NCBI RefSeq assembly: GCF_022399565.1
Contig: NZ_JAJTUT010000001.1
Span: 620,001-684,000 of the forward strand
Source of the DNA: Flavobacterium algicola
Lineage (GTDB): Bacteria; Bacteroidota; Bacteroidia; Flavobacteriales; Flavobacteriaceae
Length of the DNA: 64,000 bases
Direction: 5' to 3'
Shown one piece after another: positions 1 to 10,000 of this stretch. The position numbers and the translations under genes were made by a program. The notes beneath the pieces are model-generated. The model was given only the letters and a program-made list of their open reading frames with translations, was not told where the DNA came from and searched no databases. Within the stretch, counting starts at the first letter, position 1. Each line of letters opens with the position of its first letter.

Positions 1-1
1 C

Positions 2-3000
2 CGTTTAGTCAATAATGATGCAATCAACAGTACAAACGCTGCCTCATTAATTGAATTGCGTTTAAACGATGCTCCTGGAACGGCAGTATCTTTTACAACA
101 ACATTTGCAGCAAATACTATCACTGTTATTCCAACCACTGCACTAGCAATTAATCAAACTTATTACATTGCCTTATTACCTAATAAAATAGAGGATTTTA
201 GCAACAATGCCATTACTACTCTACAATCTGCTATTTTCACAACAGCTATTCCAGTTGTTTCACTTTTTGCCAGCACTAATGTTGGTAAAGAAGCAGAAAC
301 CACTAAAATTACATTGACAGCTAGTGCATCATTTGCTGTGAACGGCAACCAAACAGTATCGGTTGCTGTTTCAGGAACAGATATTACAGCCGCAGATTAT
401 ACTTTAGACAATTCTGTAATCACCATATTAAACGGACAAACATCAGCATCAGTTACTCTTACGGTTAGCAATGATGTTTTACCTGAGAATACAGAATCTG
501 CATTGGTGACATTAGGTAATCCATCATCTGGAATGGTATTGGGAAGTAAAATTACCCAAGCAATCACTATAATTGATGATGATACGCCATTAAATATTGA
601 CCTTTCTACTTACGTGCGAGTGGGTCGCTACGATTTGCCGGAACCAAAAAGAACTGTAGCTCCTACTAATAACTTATTATGTCAAGAAGCCTCTGGAGTT
701 ACCTATAATTGGGATACGAATACTCTATTTATTGTTGGAGATGGAACAACATCTGTTACCCAAGTTTCCACATCGGGAGAGTATATTGACACTATGACTC
801 TAGCACAAGGAGGAAGTCCACAAGGAACAGAATTCTATGATTCTGAAGGAATTACTTATATAGGAAACGGCCAATTTGTAATGACGGAAGAGCGTGACAG
901 ACAAGTTGTTTTATTTACCTATGCAGCTGGAACCACTTTAACTAGAGCAGCTACTAAAACCGTGCAACTAGGAACATTTGTCAATAACACTGGAACCGAA
1001 GGGCTTTCTTATGATCCGTTAACGAATGGTTATATTGTATTAAAAGAGATATCTCCGATAGGAATTTTTCAAACCGAAATTGACTTTAATGCTGGAACTG
1101 CAACCAATGGTTCTGCAACTACAGAAAATTCTTTAAATCTTTTTGATCCTGCTCTCTTACAAGTTGGTGATGTTGCAGATGTTTTTGCTTTATCCAACCT
1201 TCCTGCGCTTTCGGGTAAGTCTCTATTCAGCAATCTGTTAGTCTTAAGTCAAGAAGATGCCAAAATAGTTAATATTGATAGAAATGGTGTTATTGCCAAT
1301 ACGATGACCATTGTTTCTGATTTAGGAAACCCTCTAGACGCGCCATCCCAACAACACGAAGGATTGACTGTGGATCGCGAGGGTATCTTGTATGTTGTAA
1401 ATGAAAATGGCGGTGGCGATATCGATCATCCACAACTTTGGGTGTACGCGCCTTCAGCAATTCCAAACCAAGCTCCAACAGCTATAAGTTTGAGCAACAC
1501 TACAAATTCAATTTTGGAAAATTCTAATACAACAGCTGCTATAAAAATTGCAGATATTAATGTGACTGATGATGGATTAGGCACAAATAATTTAACACTT
1601 TCAGGCACAGACGCAGCCTTTTTTCAAATCACTGGTTCTAGTTTATATATTAAGGCGGGAACCGTTTTAGATTACGAAACGAAGACTTCCTACAGTATTA
1701 CTATAAATGTAGATGATGTATCTGTAGGTACTACACCAGATGCTTCTGTAAATTTTGTTTTAACTATTATTGACGAAGTTGTCGAAACACCTGTAGCGGC
1801 AGCGGTTAGCATTACAGAAGTAGCACCATGGTCTAGCGGAACTACCGCAGTAGGAGCAGATTGGTTTGAGGTAACAAACAATGGAAATTCTTCCCTTACT
1901 ATTTCAGGTTGGAAAGTGGACGATAATTCCAATTCTTTTGCCCTTGCCGTAGACTTAGTTGGTGTTTCAACCATCGCTGCAGGAGAATCTGTTATTTTTA
2001 TTGAAGCTGATCCATCTGATGCTACCACAGTTATTGCGAAATTTAAATCAGCTTGGTTTGGAAGCACTGTCCCATCAAATTTACAAATCGGAACTTATTC
2101 TGGTAGTGGTATAGGCTTAAGTGGAACAGCCGATGCTGTCAACCTATTCGATGCTACGGGAACATTAAAAGCAAATGTTTCTTTTGGAGCTTCTACAACC
2201 AATGTCACCTTTAATAATGCGGCGGGGCTAAATGAAACTACAATAACAACATTAAGTCAAGTTGGTGTAAATGAAGCTTTCTTCGCAAAAAACGATGCCA
2301 ATCAAGTTGGTTCTCCAGGGACTGTTGGTAAATTGTTTATCTCAGAAGTGGCGCCATGGTCTAGTGGAAATAGTCCAGTAGGAGCCGATTGGTTTGAAGT
2401 AACCAATACAAAAGCGGTCGCAGTTAACATTACAGGCTGGAAGGTTGACGACGATTCTCAATCTCCTATTGCTGCAGTAGCGCTAACTGGCATTACAAGC
2501 ATCGATCCAGGTGAGTCGGTAATTTTTATCCAAACAGATGATCTCGCAGTAACATCTGCTTTATTTATTTCTAATTGGTTTGGAACAAATGTTCCAGCAG
2601 GATTAAGAATAGGAAGCTATACCGGTAGCGGAATTGGCTTGAGTACCGGTGGTGATCAAGTAAATTTATACAATACTACAAGTAGCACACCTGTTGCTTC
2701 AGTTTTATTTGGAGCATCACCAACTACTACCTACACTACTTTCGACAATTCTGCAGGGATCAACACCATCACTACTCCACTTACGCAGATGAGTGCTGTA
2801 GGAATAAATGGAGCTTTTGTTGCAGCAAATAGTCTGAGCGAAATTGGATCTCCAGGTATATTTAAAGCAAATTCCTCCTTAGGTACATATAATCCAATAC
2901 AAACATCCAACATTTTCAACGTAATAGCCTACCCTATTCCTTTTGCTTCAAATTTTCAACTAGATTTTATTTCTCAAAATACATCACCAGTTGTAATTAA

Positions 3001-3157
3001 AGTATATGATATGACGGGAAGGTTGCTTGAGACCCAACAATTAGAAATAGCTGCTTTGCAAAATCAAAAGATAGGAAATAATTATCCTTCTGGAATTTAC
3101 AATGTAGTAATTTCACAAGATGATAGTATTAAAATTATTAGAGTGATCAAGCAATAA
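2..3157 (+). CDS. T9SS-secreted multidomain protein (5' end outside window)
   Basis: The reading frame is open from the first bases, so the gene starts upstream; the TTG at 56 is only an internal codon. Visible residues (numbered from base 2): end of an SbsA/Big_5-like Ig domain (to ~85), a Calx-beta-like domain (~87-197), an SdiA-regulated/esterase-like-phytase type beta-propeller region (~200-485), a cadherin-like domain starting NQAPTAIS (~488-590), two lamin-tail domains (~602 and ~777, both with the core EVAPWSSG then VGADWFEV), and a C-terminal sorting domain (~972-1051: YPIPF, VYDMTGRLL, PSGIYNVVI). Such a C-terminus directs export through the type IX system and usually cell-surface attachment. 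The protein is therefore probably extracellular; its substrate is unknown. A bidirectional hairpin follows the stop codon. Confidence 0.88.
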   Translation, partial: RLVNNDAINSTNAASLIELRLNDAPGTAVSFTTTFAANTITVIPTTALAINQTYYIALLPNKIEDFSNNAITTLQSAIFTTAIPVVSLFASTNVGKEAETTKITLTASASFAVNGNQTVSVAVSGTDITAADYTLDNSVITILNGQTSASVTLTVSNDVLPENTESALVTLGNPSSGMVLGSKITQAITIIDDDTPLNIDLSTYVRVGRYDLPEPKRTVAPTNNLLCQEASGVTYNWDTNTLFIVGDGTTSVTQVSTSGEYIDTMTLAQGGSPQGTEFYDSEGITYIGNGQFVMTEERDRQVVLFTYAAGTTLTRAATKTVQLGTFVNNTGTEGLSYDPLTNGYIVLKEISPIGIFQTEIDFNAGTATNGSATTENSLNLFDPALLQVGDVADVFALSNLPALSGKSLFSNLLVLSQEDAKIVNIDRNGVIANTMTIVSDLGNPLDAPSQQHEGLTVDREGILYVVNENGGGDIDHPQLWVYAPSAIPNQAPTAISLSNTTNSILENSNTTAAIKIADINVTDDGLGTNNLTLSGTDAAFFQITGSSLYIKAGTVLDYETKTSYSITINVDDVSVGTTPDASVNFVLTIIDEVVETPVAAAVSITEVAPWSSGTTAVGADWFEVTNNGNSSLTISGWKVDDNSNSFALAVDLVGVSTIAAGESVIFIEADPSDATTVIAKFKSAWFGSTVPSNLQIGTYSGSGIGLSGTADAVNLFDATGTLKANVSFGASTTNVTFNNAAGLNETTITTLSQVGVNEAFFAKNDANQVGSPGTVGKLFISEVAPWSSGNSPVGADWFEVTNTKAVAVNITGWKVDDDSQSPIAAVALTGITSIDPGESVIFIQTDDLAVTSALFISNWFGTNVPAGLRIGSYTGSGIGLSTGGDQVNLYNTTSSTPVASVLFGASPTTTYTTFDNSAGINTITTPLTQMSAVGINGAFVAANSLSEIGSPGIFKANSSLGTYNPIQTSNIFNVIAYPIPFASNFQLDFISQNTSPVVIKVYDMTGRLLETQQLEIAALQNQKIGNNYPSGIYNVVISQDDSIKIIRVIKQ

Positions 3158-3177
3158 GTAAACGCGCTTCACAAATC

Positions 3178-3217
3178 AAAAAACCCTCGTTTGGACTATT
3201 CTAAACGAGGGTTTTTA
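3178..3217. terminator. Bidirectional intrinsic terminator
   Basis: Perfect 12-bp stem (3181-3192 with 3203-3214, extended by A:T pairs), GC core CCCTCG/CGAGGG, 10-nt loop, A-tract on the left and T-tract on the right. It lies between the convergent T9SS cargo gene and the CBS-domain gene and can stop transcription from both sides. Confidence 0.88.
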
Positions 3218-3270
3218 CCTTTATGTTTAGCACTATAAAAACTTCTCTTTATTAGTTGCTTCGATTTACA

Positions 3271-3705
3271 TTACAATTGAACTGCATCATACTGACTCAA
3301 TAAATATTTTATTAAGTCGGTACTAGTGACGATGCCTAGCAAATTATCGTCTTCACAAATTGGTAAGGCATGAAAATCGTGTTTAACTAATATTTCTGCT
3401 GCTTCTTTTATTGTTGTGTATGGTTTAATAGTTACCACATTCTTTGTCATCACTTGCTGAATTGTAAACATATTATACACCACTGATGATAAGTCAACAT
3501 CGGCCTCTTCATCCAATTCTGTGCAACAAACGCGCAACATATCATTTAGACTCAGTATACCAACAATTTTATGATTGTTAACCACTGGAATATGTTTAAT
3601 CCCATTAGATTTAAATAACACTTCTGCTTTCGTTAGATCATCTGTAAGGTTTAGCTTCACTATATTTTCTGTCATAATTGACGAGACAGGAACTTTTTGC
3701 TTCAT
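3271..3705 (-). CDS. CBS-domain pair protein
   Basis: A 144-residue soluble protein made almost entirely of two CBS motifs: residues ~8-60 (VSSIMTENIV, then IKHIPVVNNHKIVGILSLNDM) and ~83-138 (QVMTKNVVTIKP, then FHALPICEDDNLLGIVTSTDL). CBS pairs form a Bateman module that binds adenosine nucleotides or related ligands and usually acts as a regulatory sensor. No catalytic domain is attached, so it probably regulates a partner in trans; the partner cannot be told from context. It is a single gene, 103 nt downstream of lytR in the same direction and convergent with the upstream cargo gene. Flavobacterial genomes often carry such stand-alone CBS proteins. Confidence 0.85.
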   Translation of the reverse strand: MKQKVPVSSIMTENIVKLNLTDDLTKAEVLFKSNGIKHIPVVNNHKIVGILSLNDMLRVCCTELDEEADVDLSSVVYNMFTIQQVMTKNVVTIKPYTTIKEAAEILVKHDFHALPICEDDNLLGIVTSTDLIKYLLSQYDAVQL

Positions 3706-3808
3706 AACTCTCTTATTTTTAAATTTAACAAACTACATTACAATTAGTTACCTATAAATCTACGAAAGTTTTTTTGTACACAAACTGATACTTATCATAT
3801 ATTTAACA

Positions 3809-4540
3809 TCATTTAATCCACTTGTCTACGATTACTTTGAATGTTTCTTTGTACTGCTCTCCAACAGTAATTTCTATATTGTTGATATAGATGGAGTTTT
3901 TACTAATGGAACTTATCTTATCTAACGAAACAATAAAGGAGCGATTCATACGCATAAATTTCGGCGAAGTCAATTTCTCTTCTAAGGCCTTTAATGAAAT
4001 CAAAGACATCACAAACTTATCGGTACTTTCAAGATGTACTTTGACATAATCTTTCAAACTCTCGACGTACAGAATATCTTTTAATGCCACCCTCACCCAT
4101 TGGTATTCCACTTTTAGAAAAATAAAATTATCTTCATCGGGCATTGGTTGCGGCTTATTTATATTTTCTTCAACTAATTTTAATACTTTATTTGCCGCTC
4201 GCAAAAACTCTTCATAATTAAATGGTTTTAAAAGATAGTCGACCGCACTAACTTTGTAACCCTCAATTGCATAATGATTATAAGCGGTTGTAAAAACAAT
4301 TCGAGGTAAAGAACTTGTTTGATCATACAATAATTTAGCCAACTCCATACCCGATAAATTAGGCATATTGATATCAAGAAAAATTATGTCGGGTTGTTGT
4401 TCTCTAATCAAAGTAATTGCTTCGACTGCATTGTCACAACTGCATAACAATTGTAAAAATGGGGTCTGTTCTATAAAATTTTCGACCAACTTTAAAGCAA
4501 GTGGTTCATCATCAACAGCGATACATTTTAAAATATTCAT
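3809..4540 (-). CDS. LytTR-family response regulator (LytR/AlgR type)
   Basis: A 243-residue response regulator. N-terminal receiver (~4-120) with acidic pair DDE, phospho-acceptor Asp in IIFLDINMP, Thr in IVFTTAY and Lys in LLKPF; C-terminal LytTR DNA-binding domain (~140-240: WVRVALKDILYVESLKDYVKVHL, then FMRMNRSFIVSLDKI). LytTR domains bind pairs of short direct repeats about two helical turns apart. The ATG overlaps the stop of the sensor kinase gene by 4 nt, so the two form a translationally coupled pair. It is divergent from an RND efflux operon whose promoter region carries a matching direct-repeat pair (5734-5762); control of that pump is an inference. Confidence 0.93.
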   Translation of the reverse strand: MNILKCIAVDDEPLALKLVENFIEQTPFLQLLCSCDNAVEAITLIREQQPDIIFLDINMPNLSGMELAKLLYDQTSSLPRIVFTTAYNHYAIEGYKVSAVDYLLKPFNYEEFLRAANKVLKLVEENINKPQPMPDEDNFIFLKVEYQWVRVALKDILYVESLKDYVKVHLESTDKFVMSLISLKALEEKLTSPKFMRMNRSFIVSLDKISSISKNSIYINNIEITVGEQYKETFKVIVDKWIK

Positions 4541-5586
4541 TGCTCTAATGTTATTTGTAGTTTGACTTTATAGTTTCCATTAGCATCAATTCCAGATTCA
4601 ATAAGATGCTTATCTGGATAAATTAAATCCAGTCTGCGAATGGTATTTGTTAAACCAATTCCGCCTTCCTCAGAAGTTTTAATTTTTGCAAAAAAAGTAT
4701 TTTCGACCTCAAATTCGAGCTTATCCCCAATTTGCTTCATCATTATATGAATTTTACTTTTGTCTGTGGCATGTACTCCATGTTTGAACGCATTTTCTAC
4801 AAAAGGTAATAAAAGCATAGGAACAATCGCAAAGTCGCTTATTTTTTCAGGAAAATCGGTGGTTATGGATAATTTACTATTTGCTCGAAGTTTCATCAAG
4901 GCTATAAAATCTTTCATAAAATCAACTTCTTTCAACAGTGAAGTTCTTTCACCCTCGGTGCTGTAAAGCAAGTAACGCATCATGCGACTCAATGTATGTA
5001 ATGCAGCGCGAGAATCCTCAATATTTGAATACGTAAGCGAATAAATACTGTTAAGCGAATTGAAGAAGAAATGTGGATTGATTTGCAATTTCAGCATTTC
5101 AAGTTCTGCCATCGTTTTATCCTGCTCTAGTTTCTGTTTGTTTTGCGCGGCTTCCTGCCAGTGTTCTAACATGGCTAGACTTGTACTTATTCCTAAAACC
5201 AATAAGGTAAGCATAAAAATAAAATTATCGAAATAGGGATTTCGATAACTCTTAGAACTCAGCAAAACAGCCATTCTACTGTGAAAATCTGTTTGTGACG
5301 TATAGATATAAGCAACCAGTTGTAAAACTACTATTACTCCAATTATCCATATTAAATACAATCCAATTTTATTTTTTATAATAGTATTTGGTACTATCAA
5401 TATAGAATTGCTATAAAACAATACCATCATACAAACCAAGATGATGATCTGCCAAATTTTAAAGAAATAAGGGATTGAAACATTCCACGTTAATGGGATA
5501 TAAAAGAGTAAAACAAATCCCAAAAGAAGCCAGCCCAAGACGTGCAATCCTTTGAATAAGTGTTTTTTTATAAGAATCATTGCCAT
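4537..5586 (-). CDS. LytS/YehU-type sensor histidine kinase
   Basis: A 349-residue membrane sensor kinase. The N-terminal ~140 residues hold four hydrophobic segments, followed by a short coiled coil (~145-165) and the His_kinase domain with the phospho-acceptor His at residue 172 in NPHFFFNSLNSI. The ATPase domain follows, with N-box PFVENAFKHGVH and a glycine-rich GGIGLTNT loop. There is no separate periplasmic sensor domain, so the signal is probably sensed in or near the membrane. This architecture is typical of Bacteroidetes LytS-like kinases paired with a LytTR regulator, here coupled by a 4-nt overlap. The divergent RND efflux operon starts 264 nt away, suggesting envelope or toxic-compound stress as input (inference). 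Confidence 0.92.
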   Translation of the reverse strand: MAMILIKKHLFKGLHVLGWLLLGFVLLFYIPLTWNVSIPYFFKIWQIIILVCMMVLFYSNSILIVPNTIIKNKIGLYLIWIIGVIVVLQLVAYIYTSQTDFHSRMAVLLSSKSYRNPYFDNFIFMLTLLVLGISTSLAMLEHWQEAAQNKQKLEQDKTMAELEMLKLQINPHFFFNSLNSIYSLTYSNIEDSRAALHTLSRMMRYLLYSTEGERTSLLKEVDFMKDFIALMKLRANSKLSITTDFPEKISDFAIVPMLLLPFVENAFKHGVHATDKSKIHIMMKQIGDKLEFEVENTFFAKIKTSEEGGIGLTNTIRRLDLIYPDKHLIESGIDANGNYKVKLQITLEQ

Positions 5587-5733
5587 GATAAAGTATTATT
5601 TTATAAGCAATATTACAGAATATTTACCTGTTAGAATACCACAATCGCTTAAAATCCAGTACCAACCTATAAAAACCAGCTCACAGTCGACCAAGTATAT
5701 ATTATGTAGTTACAGATTATCAGATAAACTTTG

Positions 5734-5790
5734 TCGAGTGGCACGCCCTATTTATCGAGTGGTAGTATAGGAACATCTATTGTATCTTTT
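5734..5790 (+). promoter_or_regulatory. Candidate LytTR-regulator site and promoter of the RND operon
   Basis: Two identical 8-mers TCGAGTGG lie at 5734-5741 and 5755-5762, 21 bp start to start, i.e. on the same DNA face. LytTR regulators typically bind 9-nt direct repeats with 12-13 nt between them, which fits this layout. The second copy ends 20 nt before TATCTTTT (5783-5790), a 7/8 match to the Bacteroidetes -7 element TAnnTTTG, so the repeats sit where an activator would. The lytS/lytR pair is encoded directly across this spacer. Binding is inferred, not shown. Confidence 0.5.
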
Positions 5791-5850
5791 ATGCTTTTAC
5801 ATTTTCACTTCTTTTGCTACTTATAAATTGACAATCATATCTACTTTACA

Positions 5851-7014
5851 ATGAACAAGCAATCCCTTTTAAGTATCATCGCTGCAACTATAATCATCAG
5901 CTCTTGCGGTAACAAAACGGAAAAACCAGCTCAGGATGGCGGTGTAGTACAAATTAAAGAATATAAAACTGTTGTTCTTAACGCACAATCTGCTACTCTT
6001 TTTAGTGATTATCCTGCTAGTATCCAAGGACAGCAGAATGTCGAAATTAGACCCAGAGTCGAAGGCTACATTGACAAGATATATGTTGACGAGGGTACAG
6101 TTGTAAAAGCAGGACAGTTGTTATTCAAAATTAGTGCTCCAGAATATGAACAAGAAGTTCGCACGGCCTCTGCAAGTATTAAGAGTGCCCAAGCCGATTT
6201 GAGTACAGCAAAATTGGCAGTGACAAAGGTAAAGCCGCTGGTAGAACGTGAAATTATAAGTAAATACGAACTAGAAGCAGCACAATATAAATACGAGTCT
6301 GCCCTAGCTGCCCTGTCGCAAGCAAAAGCAAGTTTGGCAAATGCAAAAACCAATTTGGGTTATGCAAAAGTAACTAGTCCTGTTGATGGAGTAGTCGGAT
6401 CGATTCCGTTTCGCTTAGGGAGTTTGGTTAGCTCTTCCAATGCAGATGCGCTTACAACGGTTTCGACTATTGGGAATGTCTATGCTTATTTTGCTCTTAA
6501 CGAAAAAAAACTACTTGCTTTATCAAAAGACAGTCGAGAAGGAACCACTTTAGCACAAAAAATAAAGAACATGCCTCCAGTTTCTTTACTCCTTTCTGAT
6601 GGTACTACTTATGCAGAAAAAGGAACTATTGAAACTGTAAACGGACTTATCGATACCGAAACCGGTTCGGTGACATTTAGAGCCCGTTTTCCTAATGCTC
6701 ACAGCATTCTGCGAAGCGGAAGCAGTACAACAGTACGTATATCTACCAAAGTGGAAGATGAAATTTTGATTCCGCAAAGTGCCACATTCGAATTGCAAAA
6801 CAAAATTTTTGCAGTCACTGTCGGTAAAGATGGAAAAACAAAAAATACCAACATTACTGTTCTAGACAGCAATCCCGGAAATTACTATGTGGTGACAGAA
6901 GGATTAAAAATTGGTGACCAAATTGTATTAGAAGGTGTCGCTACTCTAAAAGATGGCTCAGAAATAAAATCTAAAGCTCAAAGTGCAAAAACGGTTTATG
7001 CCGACTTAAAATAA
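5851..7014 (+). CDS. RND efflux periplasmic adaptor (AcrA/MexA-like)
   Basis: A 387-residue membrane-fusion protein. An N-terminal lipoprotein signal (IISSC, lipid Cys19) anchors it, probably in the inner membrane. The order is beta-barrel/lipoyl half (~45-85: VEIRPRVEGYIDKIYVDEG), a helical hairpin rich in Ala and Lys (~90-165), the second lipoyl half (YAKVTSPVDGVVG, ~168-190), and beta-barrel and membrane-proximal domains to the C-terminus. These adaptors join the inner-membrane pump to the outer-membrane channel. It is the first gene of a three-gene operon, 6 nt before the pump gene, and is divergent from a LytS/LytR two-component system. The drug or metabolite exported cannot be deduced. 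Confidence 0.94.
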   Translation: MNKQSLLSIIAATIIISSCGNKTEKPAQDGGVVQIKEYKTVVLNAQSATLFSDYPASIQGQQNVEIRPRVEGYIDKIYVDEGTVVKAGQLLFKISAPEYEQEVRTASASIKSAQADLSTAKLAVTKVKPLVEREIISKYELEAAQYKYESALAALSQAKASLANAKTNLGYAKVTSPVDGVVGSIPFRLGSLVSSSNADALTTVSTIGNVYAYFALNEKKLLALSKDSREGTTLAQKIKNMPPVSLLLSDGTTYAEKGTIETVNGLIDTETGSVTFRARFPNAHSILRSGSSTTVRISTKVEDEILIPQSATFELQNKIFAVTVGKDGKTKNTNITVLDSNPGNYYVVTEGLKIGDQIVLEGVATLKDGSEIKSKAQSAKTVYADLK

Positions 7015-7020
7015 AATAAA

Positions 7021-10000
7021 ATGTTTAAAAAATTCATACAACGACCAGTACTTTCTACAGTTATATCGGTCATCATAGTCATCTTAGGAATTCTAGGATT
7101 AAGATCACTGGCAATTTCACAGTATCCAGATATTGCACCTCCCACTGTAAATGTAACCGCAAGCTACACTGGTGCAAATGCTGATGTGGTTTTAAAAAGT
7201 GTAATTGTACCGCTGGAGGAGCAAATCAATGGAGTCGAAAATATGACTTACATGACCTCGACTGCTACCAATGAAGGAACAGCATCTATAAAAGTTTATT
7301 TTAAAGTTGGTACAAATGCTGATATCGCAGCGGTAAACGTGCAAAATAGAGTTTCAAAAGCGAGTAGTTTACTGCCCGCTGAAGTAACACAATCTGGGGT
7401 ATCTGTGACTAAAAGTCAAAGTAGTAATCTTTTAATTTTTACACTTTACAGTGAAGACAAAGCTTTTGACGAGACCTTTCTTCAGAATTATGCCAAAATC
7501 AATCTCGTTCCAGAAATCCAACGAGTTGTAGGTGTAGGTGATGTTACCGTTATTGGTTCGAAAGACTATTCGATGCGTATCTGGTTGAAACCCGAAATGA
7601 TGCAACAATACAAACTTATTCCTAGTGATATTTCAGTTGTTCTGGGCGAGCAGAATATTGAAGCCGCTCCTGGTAAATTTGGTGAAAACGGAAAACAAGC
7701 TTTCCAATACGTAATCAAATACAAAGGACGATTGACCTCTGTAAAAGAATTTGAGAATATCGTGGTCAAATCTATTGGAAACGGAAAAATATTGCGCTTA
7801 AAAGATGTAGCCACAGTCGAACTAGGCTCCCTTAGTTATGCGACTTCTAGTAACACAAACGGCAATCCATCAGTAGGAGTTGCAATCACACAAAGTCCGG
7901 GATCGAATGCTAGAGATGTCATAAACAACTCCAAAGCATTAATTGCAGAAGCGGTAAAAAGTTTTCCAAAAGGAGTTAACTACACTATAATGGTAGACGC
8001 CAATGACAATTTGGATGCCTCTATAGAAAAGGTGATTCATACCTTAATCGAAGCTTTTGTCTTGGTTTTTATAGTTGTATTTGTATTTCTACAAGATTTA
8101 AGATCAACTTTAATTCCGGCCATAGCCGTACCTGTAGCCATTGTAGGTACATTTTTCTTTCTTAATTTATTTGGCTACACTATTAACCTATTGACTCTAT
8201 TTGCCTTGGTACTTGCCATTGGTATTGTAGTTGATGATGCTATTGTAGTCGTCGAAGCCGTACATGCCAAATTAGACAATGGTTACAAGTCTCCTAGAAA
8301 AGCAACAATTCATGCAATGAACGAAATATCGGGAGCTATTATTTCTATAACACTCGTGATGGCTGCTGTATTTATTCCTGTTACTTTTATTAGTGGTTCT
8401 ACTGGAGTTTTTTATAAACAATTTGGTGTTACACTAGCGGTTGCCATTATATTATCGGCAATTAATGCTTTGACACTTAGTCCCGCATTGTGCGCCTTAC
8501 TTTTAAAACCGCATACCGAAGATAAAAAACACAATACTTTTACTAAACGTTTTTATACTGCCTTTAATGTTGCCTTTGATAATATAACAGGAAAATACAA
8601 AAAGTCAATTGAGTTTCTTTCGATTAAAAAATGGATTGTAATTGGTTCTATTTTGATTGCTACAGGTGGGTTGTATTATATGATGCAAACTACGCCGTCA
8701 GGATTTGTGCCATCAGAAGATCAAGGAGTTGTATTTGCCAACATTAGTTTGCCGCCATCTTCTTCATTGGAGCGTTCGACCATTATCGCTAAACAAGTAG
8801 ATAGTATCGCCCACACAATTCCTGGAGTCGAAAAAACATTGCGTATCGTAGGGCAAAACTTTACTGCTGGTGCGGGTAGTGCCTACAGTATGGTAATTGT
8901 GCGACTTAAAACTTGGGAAGATCGAGAATTGAGCGTTGATGATGTTATTGGTGAATTATTTAAAAAAACAGCTGGTATTCGAGAAGCCAATATTTTCTTT
9001 ATCTCTCCTCCTACCATTCAGGGATTTGGTCAAAGTGGCGGATTTGAATTTCAGTTGCAAGACAAAGGTGGTCACACGACCGATGAGTTTTATAAGGTGA
9101 ACACTGACTTTTTAGCAAAACTATCCGAACGTCCAGAAATACAGTATGCGGCAACGCCATTTAATCCCGGTTTCCCACAATACATGATGGAAATAAATTT
9201 GGAAAAAGCAAAAGATGCCAATGTTTCTATCAATACGATTCTTACAACTATGCAGGGATACTATGGAGGATTATATGCATCGAATTTCAATAAATTCGGG
9301 AAACAATACCGCGTTATGATTCAGGCTGCTCCAGATGACCGTGCTAATAAGGAAAGTTTGAATAAAATTTTTGTTCGAAATACCGAAGGGACAATGGCTC
9401 CCATTACCGAATTTATCACAATGAACCGTGTGTATGGACCCGAATCCATTTCGAGATTTAATTTATTTACTTCAATTTCAATTTCTGGAGCACCAAAATC
9501 AGGATACAGTTCTGGAGATGCCATCAAAGCAATTCAAGAAGTAGCAGCAGAACATTTGCCAGCTGGCTACGGATACGAGTTTTCAGGATTGACTCGTGAG
9601 GAACTCGCATCAGGAACCGAAACTTCTTTTATTTTCATTCTCTGTCTTGTCTTTGTTTACTTCTTATTAAGTGCGCAGTATGAAAGTTATATTTTGCCCT
9701 TTGCAGTTTTATTGTCTATTCCGTTTGGACTGGCAGGTGCATACATTTTCATGATCGGGTTTGGATTAAACAGCAATATCTACCTTCAAATCTCGCTAAT
9801 CATGCTGATTGGTTTATTGGCCAAAAACGGAATTCTAATTGTCGAATTTGCCTTAGATCGAAGAAGAAAAGGAATGCCAATTTTACAGTCGGCAGTAGAT
9901 GGAGCGGTGGCCCGTTTACGTCCTATATTGATGACTTCTTTTGCTTTTACATTAGGACTCGTACCGCTGATGTTCTCTACTGGTGCTGGAGCTGTCGGAA

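Noticed and set aside
1690..2067. Long minus-strand reading frame inside the T9SS cargo gene
   Set aside because: It lies opposite the lamin-tail domain coding sequence, has no recognisable domain and is best explained as a shadow frame.
1800..2470. Repeated DNA in the cargo gene as a mobile element
   Set aside because: The repeat corresponds exactly to two lamin-tail domains in the same frame, so it is an internal domain duplication.
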